From Hybos culiciformis (Eukaryota; Arthropoda; Insecta; Diptera; Hybotidae), in assembly GCA_964007475.1 (NCBI GenBank), contig OZ023275.1:20067829-20131828 (forward strand): 64,000 bases of DNA, read 5' to 3'. This document shows positions 23,548 to 32,870 of the stretch, one piece after another; position 1 is the stretch's first letter, and every line of letters begins with the position of its first letter. A program made the translations under genes and the position numbers. The notes under the pieces were generated by a model. It saw nothing but the letters and a program-made list of their open reading frames with translations, searched no databases and was not told the origin of the DNA.

Positions 23548-23671
23548 ATCAGAAATTTAATAACCATTATTATTTTTTTTATTTGTGCTTGATTTATATA
23601 GCTTCCGATTGAAAAAAAGTTACTTTTATATATGTACTTTCAATAAGCCTATCTTAAGTATTTTTATATAG
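23548..23671 (-). pseudogene. orphan duplicate of cathepsin promoter and start (unit B)
   Basis: It repeats the region around the cathepsin start: TATA-like TATATAAAAG, the CAATCGGAA stretch, and ATGGTTATTAAATTTCTGAT at the start codon. The similarity stops after about seven codons and the frame leads nowhere. It is probably the remnant of a tandem duplicate, or a promoter duplication that could act as a second upstream start site. Confidence 0.65.
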
Positions 23672-24102
23672 AATTGTTGATATAATATTTATATTTTTAA
23701 AGTACTTTTAGAGTACCATGTCAATTTCTTTATAAACTTCTTCAATTGTTCAAACTTAAAAACAATACAAAATAATCAGTAAGACTTTGTTTTTGGCACA
23801 TTTACATTATTTATATGGAAATTATTTTTAAAACTAAATTTTTTATCGCAGGGACAAAAATACCATTTTTTCAAATGAATAACGCCGGATAAGAAAAGAA
23901 AATATATTTTAACATTCGCCTAACTAAAATAACGCATAAAAACCTTTGACGAAAAATCATCCAAAACTTTTTAGCTCATATTTCATAATCCACATTTTAC
24001 TTTATGTAATTGAAAATCATCAAAAAAATGTATACAACAATAACCTAAATTTGCCAACTTTCGTATAAATAAATGTTCATTAAGTTAAATGTGGGTACAC
24101 AA

Positions 24103-24340
24103 GCTGCCGTCATGGTGTAGTGATATTGTCCTTATTCTATGGCATGCTCGGTCGTAGGTCCGATTCCCATCTCGGACTGGAATTTATGTTAACTTTTCAA
24201 TTTGTCTCACTTGAGTTAAGTGTTGTATTGTTTTTTTTAAAAAAGACTTTGTACGGAACTTCAGAGATTAAAACTCTTTTTTTAAAACTTCTTTTCGCAA
24301 CATATCCCATGGATATACGCAAGCAACCAGGGAATTAGAG
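24103..24340 (+). mobile_element. probable tRNA-derived SINE
   Basis: The head carries a pol III A box-like TGGTGTAGTGA (24,113) and B box-like GGTCCGATTCC (24,157), about 33 bases apart as in tRNA genes. The sequence around them does not fold into a normal acceptor stem, so it is tRNA-related rather than a tRNA gene. The body (about 24,189-24,238, with CAATTTGTCTCACTTGA) recurs at 51,004-51,055 without the head. An A/T-rich tail follows. The right boundary is uncertain. Confidence 0.55.
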
Positions 24341-24390
24341 CTATTTTTTTTCCAATTTAACCTACGGCTGCGCAAGTAAAAGTCTCATAT

Positions 24391-25475
24391 TAGTATAATT
24401 GTATGAGAAATTAATCTCAATGAAACTCATAACTTCTAAGGGTTCGGAAATATTTACACCTAAAACTTATCCTCTTCTATACTAAGCATAAGTATAGTGT
24501 TTGATTTGGTTTTAAGTAATTTCAGATAAAAGCAACCACTTCAACTTCTTATAAGAATCACCAAAAGTGCATCAACATCATTCTCATTATACCCCAATCT
24601 TCGATTACAAATTTTGAAATTATATGTGATTGAACTGAATTTTCGCTTGTTGTTTTAAATAACTAATAACAATAATATTATTGATAAATTTAATTTAATT
24701 TTTTTTCCAGATAATAAATTATGATTTATCTAAAAATAAATTCTAAATTTAACTTGAAATGTTTTGCTTCTTAAATAACTTCCGTAAAATGTTTATCATT
24801 TTATAACAAATTATTCTTGTTATCTTATCAGTTTATATATATATTTATATAATTATTTTTATAGTATTTTATTGAATTTGACACATTTGTCGTCAATACG
24901 TTCAGTGAGATGCTTTTTTTTAATATGTCCAACTTAGAACTTTAATTTCGATTGCTTTTTAATCTTTTTTGGTTAAGCAAATGAAAAATACCCCTAAATA
25001 GTAAATACTATTATTTTCATTTTTAAAAACTAAAAAATAATATGTATAATTGCAACAAAATAAAAATTTTATTCCGGTTTATAGATAGAGAAAAATAAAA
25101 TTTAAAATAATTTGAATGAAATTAATAATGCATTATGTATTTGCGCTCAACATATCTGGTTGTTCCATTTGGCACATCTAAGTAAATTCATTAAATTTTT
25201 ATTAGTTCTTATGCTTCCTTATAAATTTAGACATTTAACATTATTTTGCGAAAAAAAAAAACCTGAATGATTTATTTATTAACTACACTATGCTGTTATT
25301 TGTTAGTAAGGCTTATGATTGTTTTTAGTTTTAATTTTCCCATTCTTTAATTTTTGGAATATTTGCTTCCTTTGAAATAACTTTAATGTGTTTAAGCAAT
25401 AACTTTATTCCAAATTTTAAATTTAAATTAATTTTGGATTTTCTGTGTACAAGACTATACATTTTTTTATAAGAA
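24391..25475. repeat. 1.1-kb direct duplication, copy 1
   Basis: Extensively matches 26,240-27,731 in the same orientation, from TAGTATAATTGTAT to ACTATACATTTTTTTATAAG. Identity looks like about 90 percent by eye, with small indels. Copy 1 lacks the 381-bp insertion found in copy 2. No gene is seen in it. Confidence 0.85.
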
Positions 25476-26239
25476 TTTTTTTTATATAATTTTTTTATAT
25501 TATAACCTCCAACTTAACTTTCGACTACGCGTTAAAAACGATTTTTTGCATGTACCTACGGTGTATTAAAATTACAAATCCCTTGTCGGTAATAGGCGTT
25601 ACAAGGCGTGTGTGAGTGAACCATATTTTCTTTCGAATAAGTGAGGTCGTTTGAACCTTCGACGTTATTCATACGAAACAAAAACGACGTTATTTGTAGG
25701 TACGATAAATAGTGTTGTTTTGATAGCGACATTGTTTATACGAGCAAAAAACAACTTTATTTGTGTCTCAGGGATTATAATTCACATTTTTGACAACTAA
25801 TCTATACAGCTACGCGAAATTAGATTGTGTTATTTTTGAATTTATGCAAGTTTGCTTTTTATGTCAACGTATTTTATTTTTTGAGTTATTATCATATCAT
25901 TTAGCTATTTTTTAATAATGTCGTTTCGAATGAAAAACGATAATCACATACCTATAAAGTGGTTTCTGAAAGTGTCAGTTCTCATAACTTTATGAGTATA
26001 GGTGGAACTATTTTTTTGTATATAAATAATTTCCATATCAACATTTTCGAAATTTCTCAATTTATAAAATTACATACATACATAAAAATGTAAAGTTCAT
26101 ATTTATAAATTTTTCTACTCATAAACTGTGCATACTAAACATCCGAAAATAAATATTTCAAGTACTCCCACCTCTTACAAATAGACCTAGACGTTATGAA
26201 ACGCATACAATTTAAAAATTATTATAAAAAACTAAATCT
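25476..26239. other. spacer between duplicated segments
   Basis: About 760 bases without coding sequence. Within it, a roughly 39-base motif is present twice in degenerate form with a 68-base period (25,660-25,698 and 25,728-25,766), built on GACGTTATT / TACGA / AAACGACGTTATTTGT. Confidence 0.5.
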
Positions 26240-27731
26240 TAGTATAATTGTATAAGAAATTAATCTTAATAAAACTTCTAAGGGTTCAGAAATATTTACA
26301 CCTAAAACTTATCCTCTTCTATACTAAGTATAAGTAGTGTTTGATTTGATTTTGCGTAATTTCAGTTAAAAACAAACCATATCAACTTTTTATAAGAATC
26401 ACCAAAAATGCATCAACATCATTCTCATTACCCCAATCTTCTCGATTGCCACGTAAAATTTTACAATTATTTGTGGTTGAACTGGAAGTTTGTTGTTTTA
26501 AATATCTAATAACAATAATATTATTGTTTTAATTTAATTTTTAAATTTAATTTAATTTTTTTTTCCGGATAATAAATTTTGATTTATCTAAAAAAAATTG
26601 TAAATTTAACATCAAATGTTTTGGCTTCTTAAATAATTTCCGTAAAATTTTTATCATTTTACAACAAATTATTCTTGTTATCTTATCAGTTTTATTTATA
26701 TAATTATAGATAGTACATATTTTATTGACCGAATTTGACATATATGTCGTCAATACGTTATAAGTCAGAAGTTTTTTTTAATATGTCCAACTAAGATTTT
26801 TAATTTCGATTGCTTTTTAATCTTTTTTGGTTAATTAAAGTAAAAATAACCATAAAACTAAGTACAATTATTTTCATCTTTAAAAACTAAAAAATAATAT
26901 GCATAACTTCAACGAAATAAAAATTTTATTCTGGTTTATAGATAGAGAGAGTATTCCTTTAAAAATAAAATTTAAAATAATTTGAATGAAATTAATAATG
27001 CATTATGTATTTTCGCTCAACATATCTGGTTGTTCCATTTGGCACATCTAAATAAATTCATTAAATTTTTATTAGTTATGCTTCCTTATAAATTTAGACA
27101 TTTAACATTATTTTGCGAATAAAAAAAAAACCTGAATGATTTATTTATTAACTACACTATGCTGTTATTTGTTAGTGAGGTTTTTTATTTTTTTAATTTT
27201 CCCCTTCTTTAGTTTTTTCCTTGGAATATGTATATTTGCTTACTTTGAAATAACTTTAATGTGTTTTAGCAATAACTTTATTGCAAAATTTAAATTTGAA
27301 TTAATTTTGTATTTTCTGTGTATAATAAGCGAGTCACACTGCAACTAAAAAGCCACTACTCATGACGGGTTATTTAAATGCGTTCACACTTGCACTTTTG
27401 GGTTTTTTTCTTTTTTTTGCTCTTTTTGTCATATCTTTTTCCTTTTTTTTCAGGAATTTTTTTGTTTTTTTTGTTTATTTATTCGTTTTTTTACAAAAAA
27501 TTGCCGCACACTTCCTGAAAGTATGAAATTGTTAGTTTATTTTTTTCTCACAGAGCTCATTTGTTATTTGATCCCTGATTTTCTAGTGACTTTTTGAAAA
27601 GCCACTAGCTTTTTTTCTTTTTTTTGTATGGGAAAAGCCACGAAATAGCCACAACGATGATAGCTTTTTCAAAAAGCCATTAAAAAGCCGAAGTGTGACA
27701 GCCTTATAAGACTATACATTTTTTATAAGAA
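26240..27731. repeat. 1.1-kb direct duplication, copy 2 (interrupted)
   Basis: Counterpart of 24,391-25,475. It is interrupted at 27,326-27,706 by a small DNA transposon, after which similarity resumes at AAGACTATACATTTTTT. Confidence 0.85.
27326..27706. mobile_element. 381-bp non-autonomous DNA transposon with TAA duplication (PIF/Harbinger-like)
   Basis: It starts TAAGCGAGTCACACT and ends with the near-complement of TAAGGCTGTCACACT, and is flanked by TAA on both sides (27,323-27,325 and 27,707-27,709). The paralogous segment keeps the empty site: there the sequence reads TGTGTACAAGACT, against TGTGTA-TAA-[element]-TAA-GACT here. The interior is T-rich with repeated AAAAAGCC/GGCTTTTT motifs and no transposase. 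A 3-bp TWA duplication suggests PIF/Harbinger. Confidence 0.75.
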
Positions 27732-28744
27732 AAAAGTACTACTTATAAGACTCAGCTGATATAAAATCTTTATTCCAAAGCACATTGTTTTTTTATTGAA
27801 CGAATCTTCCATTTTCCCCCCCCCCTTTTCCAAATTTTGTAAAATAGTTTAGTAGAGTTTTATAACCATTCATAGGTGTATAATACATACATTTCTGCCT
27901 AGAATTTTCGGATTCAACTCTTTGCTACTGTAGAGTTGGCATAATACTTTTATCCTCTTAGAATGTCACGCCGCGCCTTTTCAATTTGTGTTCAATGATT
28001 TTGCATGCGCTAAAAATATTATTTGTGCAAAGTGTGATTATTATTATTATTATGGAGAAAGTGAACATAAATATTAAAATTTTTTAAAGAGAATGACATT
28101 TTGTACCAAAAAATTTTAAATTCATTTTTAAGATTTCTTTCTATCTTTTTTGGGCTGAAACAATTGAACCGAAAAGACAGTCATCCACAGACTTTACAGC
28201 ATTTAGATAAAATTATTCAGATCGTGAATTTATGAATATATTAATATATTAATATTGCTAATTCCAAGTTTTTAGTTACAACCATTTTGTTTCAAATTAA
28301 AATAATATTTTTCGAATTTTATAATAAACATATTATTTTTATTATAAAAGATTAGTTATATTGTTATATATAAATATAAACACATCATATATAAAGAAAA
28401 ATTGTCAAGTTAATCATTCTTGACACCAGGACGAAACAGTTCAATAATCTCTCAGTAATTTAAGTAAAAAAGCATTTTCAAATAAAAAAGAAGCAATCGA
28501 TTCCTTCCTGTGTGAATATAAATAATTGCCTTATAGGTTCATTACTATCTACGAATAAAAATTATTTATAAATTTTGTATATTTATACTAAAAACCGATC
28601 TTTAAATTTCGCCTAATAACAAAACTTAATAAACTATTCAATAAATATTATGTATAGTAAGAAATAAAATAACCGATTTAGATGAATTTAATTAAAAATA
28701 GATAAAGAATAAAAGATAGTAGAATATTATTTAAAAAAAAAAAA
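27732..28744. other. AT-rich intronic DNA
   Basis: No coding or repeat feature recognised. Confidence 0.5.
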
Positions 28745-28992
28745 AAGTTAAAAACGAGTTTTCCAAAAAACTGAGGCCAGGCCGCATGAAAAAGTAGAAA
28801 ATAACTTTTTCTTCACACACAGAGGTGGACTCAGATTTTTTGATTGGGACGTAAGTGATTTGATTCATGAGAAATGTCAAGAGAAATGTCCCAATCAAAA
28901 AATCTGAGTCCACCTCAGTGTGCGAAGAAAAAGTTATTTTCTACTTTTTCATGCAGTCTGGCCTCAGTTTTTTGAAAACTCGTTTTTAACTT
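28745..28992. mobile_element. palindromic MITE with 104-bp arms
   Basis: Left arm 28,745-28,850 and right arm 28,888-28,992 are inverted repeats. I counted only about five differences. Shared motifs include GTCCCAATCAAAAAATCTGA and GAGGTGGACT. The spacer is about 37 bases. The target-site duplication could not be resolved because the left flank is a poly-A run. Confidence 0.75.
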
Positions 28993-29047
28993 ATTTTTAT
29001 TTTCTGCCTTTTCAACGTTAACTGAATTGTTATTATGTGCTGCATGA

Positions 29048-29720
29048 ATGTTTGTAAACAATTTTATGACTAATCATATCGATGAAAATGTTTCCGATGA
29101 TTTTCCCGCTTTTTCGGGTTTTCCATGGAGTTTTCTGCAAAAGCAACTTTATGCAACTCATTTCGCTCTACAACTTTGTCTCAGGTTGCAAAACGCTCAA
29201 ACGCTTCCTTGGTCGGAAAAACTCCGGAAAAGCGTTTTACATGAATTTTCTTCGATTTTTTCTGCAAGTTTTCACCATTGTCGGAGAGAAAGTAATGATG
29301 CCAGTTGATAGGGAACTTGATCCTGCATAATTTAGAAAACTTTTATACCGGAAAATTCTTCGGAAAAGTCGGAAAATTCCGGAAAATTTTTTCGTAAAAA
29401 TCAGAAAACTTTGCATTTTTCTTAAAACGGATTTATCACTACTCAAATTTGTACCGAATTTTCAAATGATTTTTCCCGATTTTCCGGGTTTTCCATGGAA
29501 ATTTCCGCTTCAAATTTTGATAGCTTCAATTGTCACGCGACATGAACCTTTGTGCCAAATTTCAGCTCGCTGTGATGACGAAAAGTGGGCCTACGAGAGT
29601 GTCGAAAATAGTAAAGAAATATACAGACAAATTACTTTCCAAGTTAATAAGAATTGTGTCCTCAAAAAAAAAAAAATTTATTTAAGAAAATGTATTTGTT
29701 TTCAATAATTAATAAAGGAA
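29048..29720. repeat. repetitive block with recurring GGTTTTCCATGG motif
   Basis: The stretch TTTTCGGGTTTTCCATGG near 29,112 returns as TTTTCCGGGTTTTCCATGG near 29,481. Between them are several CGGAAAA/TTTTCCG units, some inverted. The region is GC-richer than its flanks and resembles a decayed transposon tail. The overlapping short ORFs here have no recognisable domain. Confidence 0.45.
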
Positions 29721-30173
29721 TTTATTAACGATGATGTATTCTCGCCTTTTAACTATTGAATCCTCTATAATCCCTAGAACATAAAGCTAGTTAGTTAAAA
29801 ACAGTCAAATAAAATCAATGCGCTATTGTTATGTTTTTCACAAGGATCACCGCGGATTCGTTACAAATTCCGAATAGAGACCATACGAATAATTGATTTA
29901 TAAATATCTTGTCTATTGATTCTTAGAACAAATATTGTTGGGATTTAAAATGTGAAAAAATCTTCACAAAAATTAACACTACTGAATAATTAAATTCCTT
30001 TTACCTACCGTGAAACATAGAAAATTACAGAATTAGACGTAACAATTTTATTTTAATTCCGTAAATTGATATTTCTGCGATGTAAAAGCAAATATTCAAT
30101 GATACTACCAAACGCTAAATTCTTCGTCATGTAACTTTCTATGATTTCCCGAGCTGTTAATAGTAGATTATTG
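29721..30173. other. AT-rich intronic DNA
   Basis: Nothing recognisable on either strand. Confidence 0.45.
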
Positions 30174-30346
30174 TATATGTAAACTAAATTTGTTATTAAT
30201 TAAGAGTTCTGTATACACGAAAATACATTGACACGAGTCAATACTTATATCACGAGACCGAAGGTCGAGTGATATAAATTGACAAGTGTCAACATATTTT
30301 TGTGTAAATACAGAACGAGTTGTATAACAAATTTTGTTTACATATC
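30174..30346. mobile_element. 173-bp foldback palindrome with GACCGAAGGTC apex
   Basis: An inverted repeat over its whole length. It runs from ATATGTAAACTAAATTTGTT through GTTCTGTATACACGAAAATA and TTATATCAC to an apex near CGAGACCGAAGGTCGAG, then back through the complement to AACAAATTTTGTTTACATAT. It is probably a MITE or a foldback remnant. Flanking duplications are not clear. Confidence 0.6.
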
Positions 30347-30503
30347 CAATATACTGTTTTAATGCGTAGGGGAGAGGTAGTTGCAAAGAGGAAATATTTT
30401 TTCTTCTCATTTTTTCTCTTTTCTTTTTTTTGTATTTGGCTGTATTGAAATATTGTGAGAGATATTATGTTTGTTTAGGTATTACGTAATATTCAATACG
30501 AAA

Positions 30504-30614
30504 CATCTAAATGATTTCATTATTTACGCTGATGCATCTAAATTTTTTCATTATATACGCTGATGCATCTAAATTTTTTCATTATTTACGCAGATGCATC
30601 TAAATGATTGCATG
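30504..30614. repeat. 31-bp tandem repeat, 3.6 units
   Basis: Units start at 30,504, 30,535, 30,566 and 30,597 (last partial). Each begins CATCTAAAT and ends ACGCTGATG or ACGCAGATG. Unit-to-unit differences are few. Confidence 0.9.
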
Positions 30615-31271
30615 TGTATTGTCGCATATAATACTCCATTTAGTGATCTAAATTCTATAGCACTAAATACAACATAACGATCCCCAACTCATTAAAATTT
30701 ATATTATTTTATATTCAAAAATCAACACATAATTACTCAAAACATACTATACTCAAAATTTCAAAATGGAAACCGAATTAAATTGGAAGCACCTTACCAT
30801 ACCTACAATACCTACAATTGAAATTGAAGGAAAAATATGTATACGCAATATTAATTTTGGAGCAAAATGATAAAATTAAATTGTCACTTATAGGATTCAA
30901 TTTGACACTTTTGTGGATCTACAAGAAAAATTCCATTTCTAAGCTTCGATTTTCGAACATATGACTAAATCAAGGCTATTTTATTTTCAAAAAGCTTCTG
31001 ATACCTACCTACTTAATTTTTTTTAAGGTATATGAAACTTATTAAAATTATAATTAATTTAATTACATATTATGATTCCATGGTTGAGTTAGTTTAAATG
31101 AGTTGAGTTTTGGCTGAGTTGAAAATTTAATATATATGAAATTTTAAAATGTGTCCTTTTTGATGAAGTTGAACTCGGACGCAATATAATGAAATTTTAA
31201 AATCAAAAGCAGTCGAGCTTACATGTATTATTCGGCTTATTTTAATTTTATTTTGAGTGATGTAATTAGCG

Positions 31272-31276
31272 TTGTA
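31272..31276. repeat. left 5-bp target-site duplication, MITE copy 2
   Basis: TTGTA is repeated at 31,496-31,500 on the other side of the element. Confidence 0.65.
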
Positions 31277-31495
31277 TCATAGATTAAGAATACACATAGA
31301 TTGTTAGCTTCATACAACATTATTTTTGGTATTTTTATGTGAATGTGTTAGTAAAACAAAATAAAATACGTGATAATTATCAATTTATGAAAAGAATTTT
31401 ATTTAGTTTTACTAGCACCTTCATATAAAAATACCAAAAAAGACTGAAAAAATGTTGTATGAAGCTATAAATCTTTCTGTATTCTTAATCTATGG
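31277..31495. mobile_element. 219-bp palindromic MITE, copy 2
   Basis: Same family as 20,614-20,832, inserted in the opposite orientation and of identical length. It starts TCATAGATTAAGAATAC (first base differs), ends GTATTCTTAATCTATGG, and has a 5-bp duplication TTGTA. Confidence 0.8.
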
Positions 31496-31500
31496 TTGTA

Positions 31501-32499
31501 TCTATTTAATTTTACACTTTGTTTACAAATTTACATATTAATTTCAGATCACTCGTTGTACAATAACTAAATACACAAATTAAAGCATTTCTAGGTCTTC
31601 AATACTTGAATATAATTTATTTGTCTATTCATTTGCAATTCTTCTTAGAATAAATAGTTTACATTACAATATCGTACTCGTACATCATCTCCTACATTCA
31701 GAAAGTATAACAAATTCGGCATAACAATTTAAAAAAAAACACAACAAAAAAAATAGTAAAGATGTTTTTTTTTTCGGGGTAAAACAAAATATAACAGAAA
31801 ATCTACATTTACTGAATTATACATAACTAGAACAATATATATATATTATACGTATATAAATAAAATAGTTATATTTTTACTTAATATTTGACTATACTAT
31901 ATAATATTATATACAATATTCGTTGAATTCTGAAAAGGTTTTTTTTACATTTGAATAAATCGATATTTTTAGCCACCTTTTGATTGGTAGATATATCAAT
32001 TGTTAGCATTTTATAATACAATTGTAAAAATTCTATATAAATTATTTATACACAATGAACTTTTTGAACACATAATAAAGTGAAACGTATTGTGTTGTAG
32101 AAAAAGAGAAAAAAAGAACAAAAATGTAAAAAGAAAAAAAAGATTGTGGGAGGTTTTATTCTTTATAATTTTATTTGTATATCATACATTTATAATATAA
32201 TATATAAAATCATTCTATCTATACATATGTATGTGCAAATATATCTCTAAACAAACTTAAAATGTTTATATTATGTATGATATATGTGTATAATATACAT
32301 ACATAAATATATAATTATAAACACTCATTTTATATTGTGCATATATATATATTTTATATCTATGTTGAATACATATATGTACAGTTCATAGGATATGTTT
32401 ATTTAGAGAGATAGACCTATAAAATTTTGTTTTATAAATAAAAAGTTTTTTTTTAATATTAAATTGCATATAATACAATGTATGTACACCGTACTGGTA
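31501..32499. other. AT-rich intronic DNA
   Basis: No gene or defined repeat; many TA-rich runs. Confidence 0.5.
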
Positions 32500-32504
32500 C
32501 ATAC

Positions 32505-32870
32505 AGCGTTGGCCAAATCATTATAGATATGTGCTATTTTCATATTTTTTGTTAAAAATTATTACAATTTGGTTCAGTTTCATATTTATCTCATTCGGAG
32601 GAATCCTCGATACCGTTTTACGTTCTTCAGAGCTATTTTTTCAAATTTTGAATGACGCATACAAAAATTCACCAAAAATGTAATGACAATCAAATATAGA
32701 TAATTGAACTACATATACTTTATCTTTTCTAGAAAAAAAAGGGTCCATTCAAGTAGCAACAAATCGATCTGTGTAAAAAAAACGTCGACATTTTGTTTCA
32801 CCGCAGTTTAATTTTTGCGTCAAACTTCATTCAAAATAAAAAGGAAAAAATATGTAAAGCAGATTGTCAA
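32505..32870 (+). mobile_element. Tc1/mariner-like terminal fragment
   Basis: After a TA, the sequence CATACAGCGTTGGCCAAATC resembles the terminal inverted repeat of insect Tc1-like elements (ACAGTGTTGGCCAAA type). About 350 bases of somewhat GC-richer, non-coding sequence follow. No matching right end or transposase was found, so this is at most a truncated end. Confidence 0.35.

Noticed and set aside
24103..24180. Possible tRNA gene
   Set aside because: A and B box-like motifs are present, but no seven-base acceptor stem or convincing anticodon arm can be drawn; a SINE head fits better.
28731..28913. 60-codon ORF
   Set aside because: Lies inside the inverted-repeat MITE and has no recognisable domain.
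30168..30410. 80-codon minus-strand ORF
   Set aside because: Coincides with the 30.2 kb palindrome and shows no protein family.
30504..30614. CRISPR-like array
   Set aside because: Units are contiguous tandem copies without spacers, in a eukaryotic genome.
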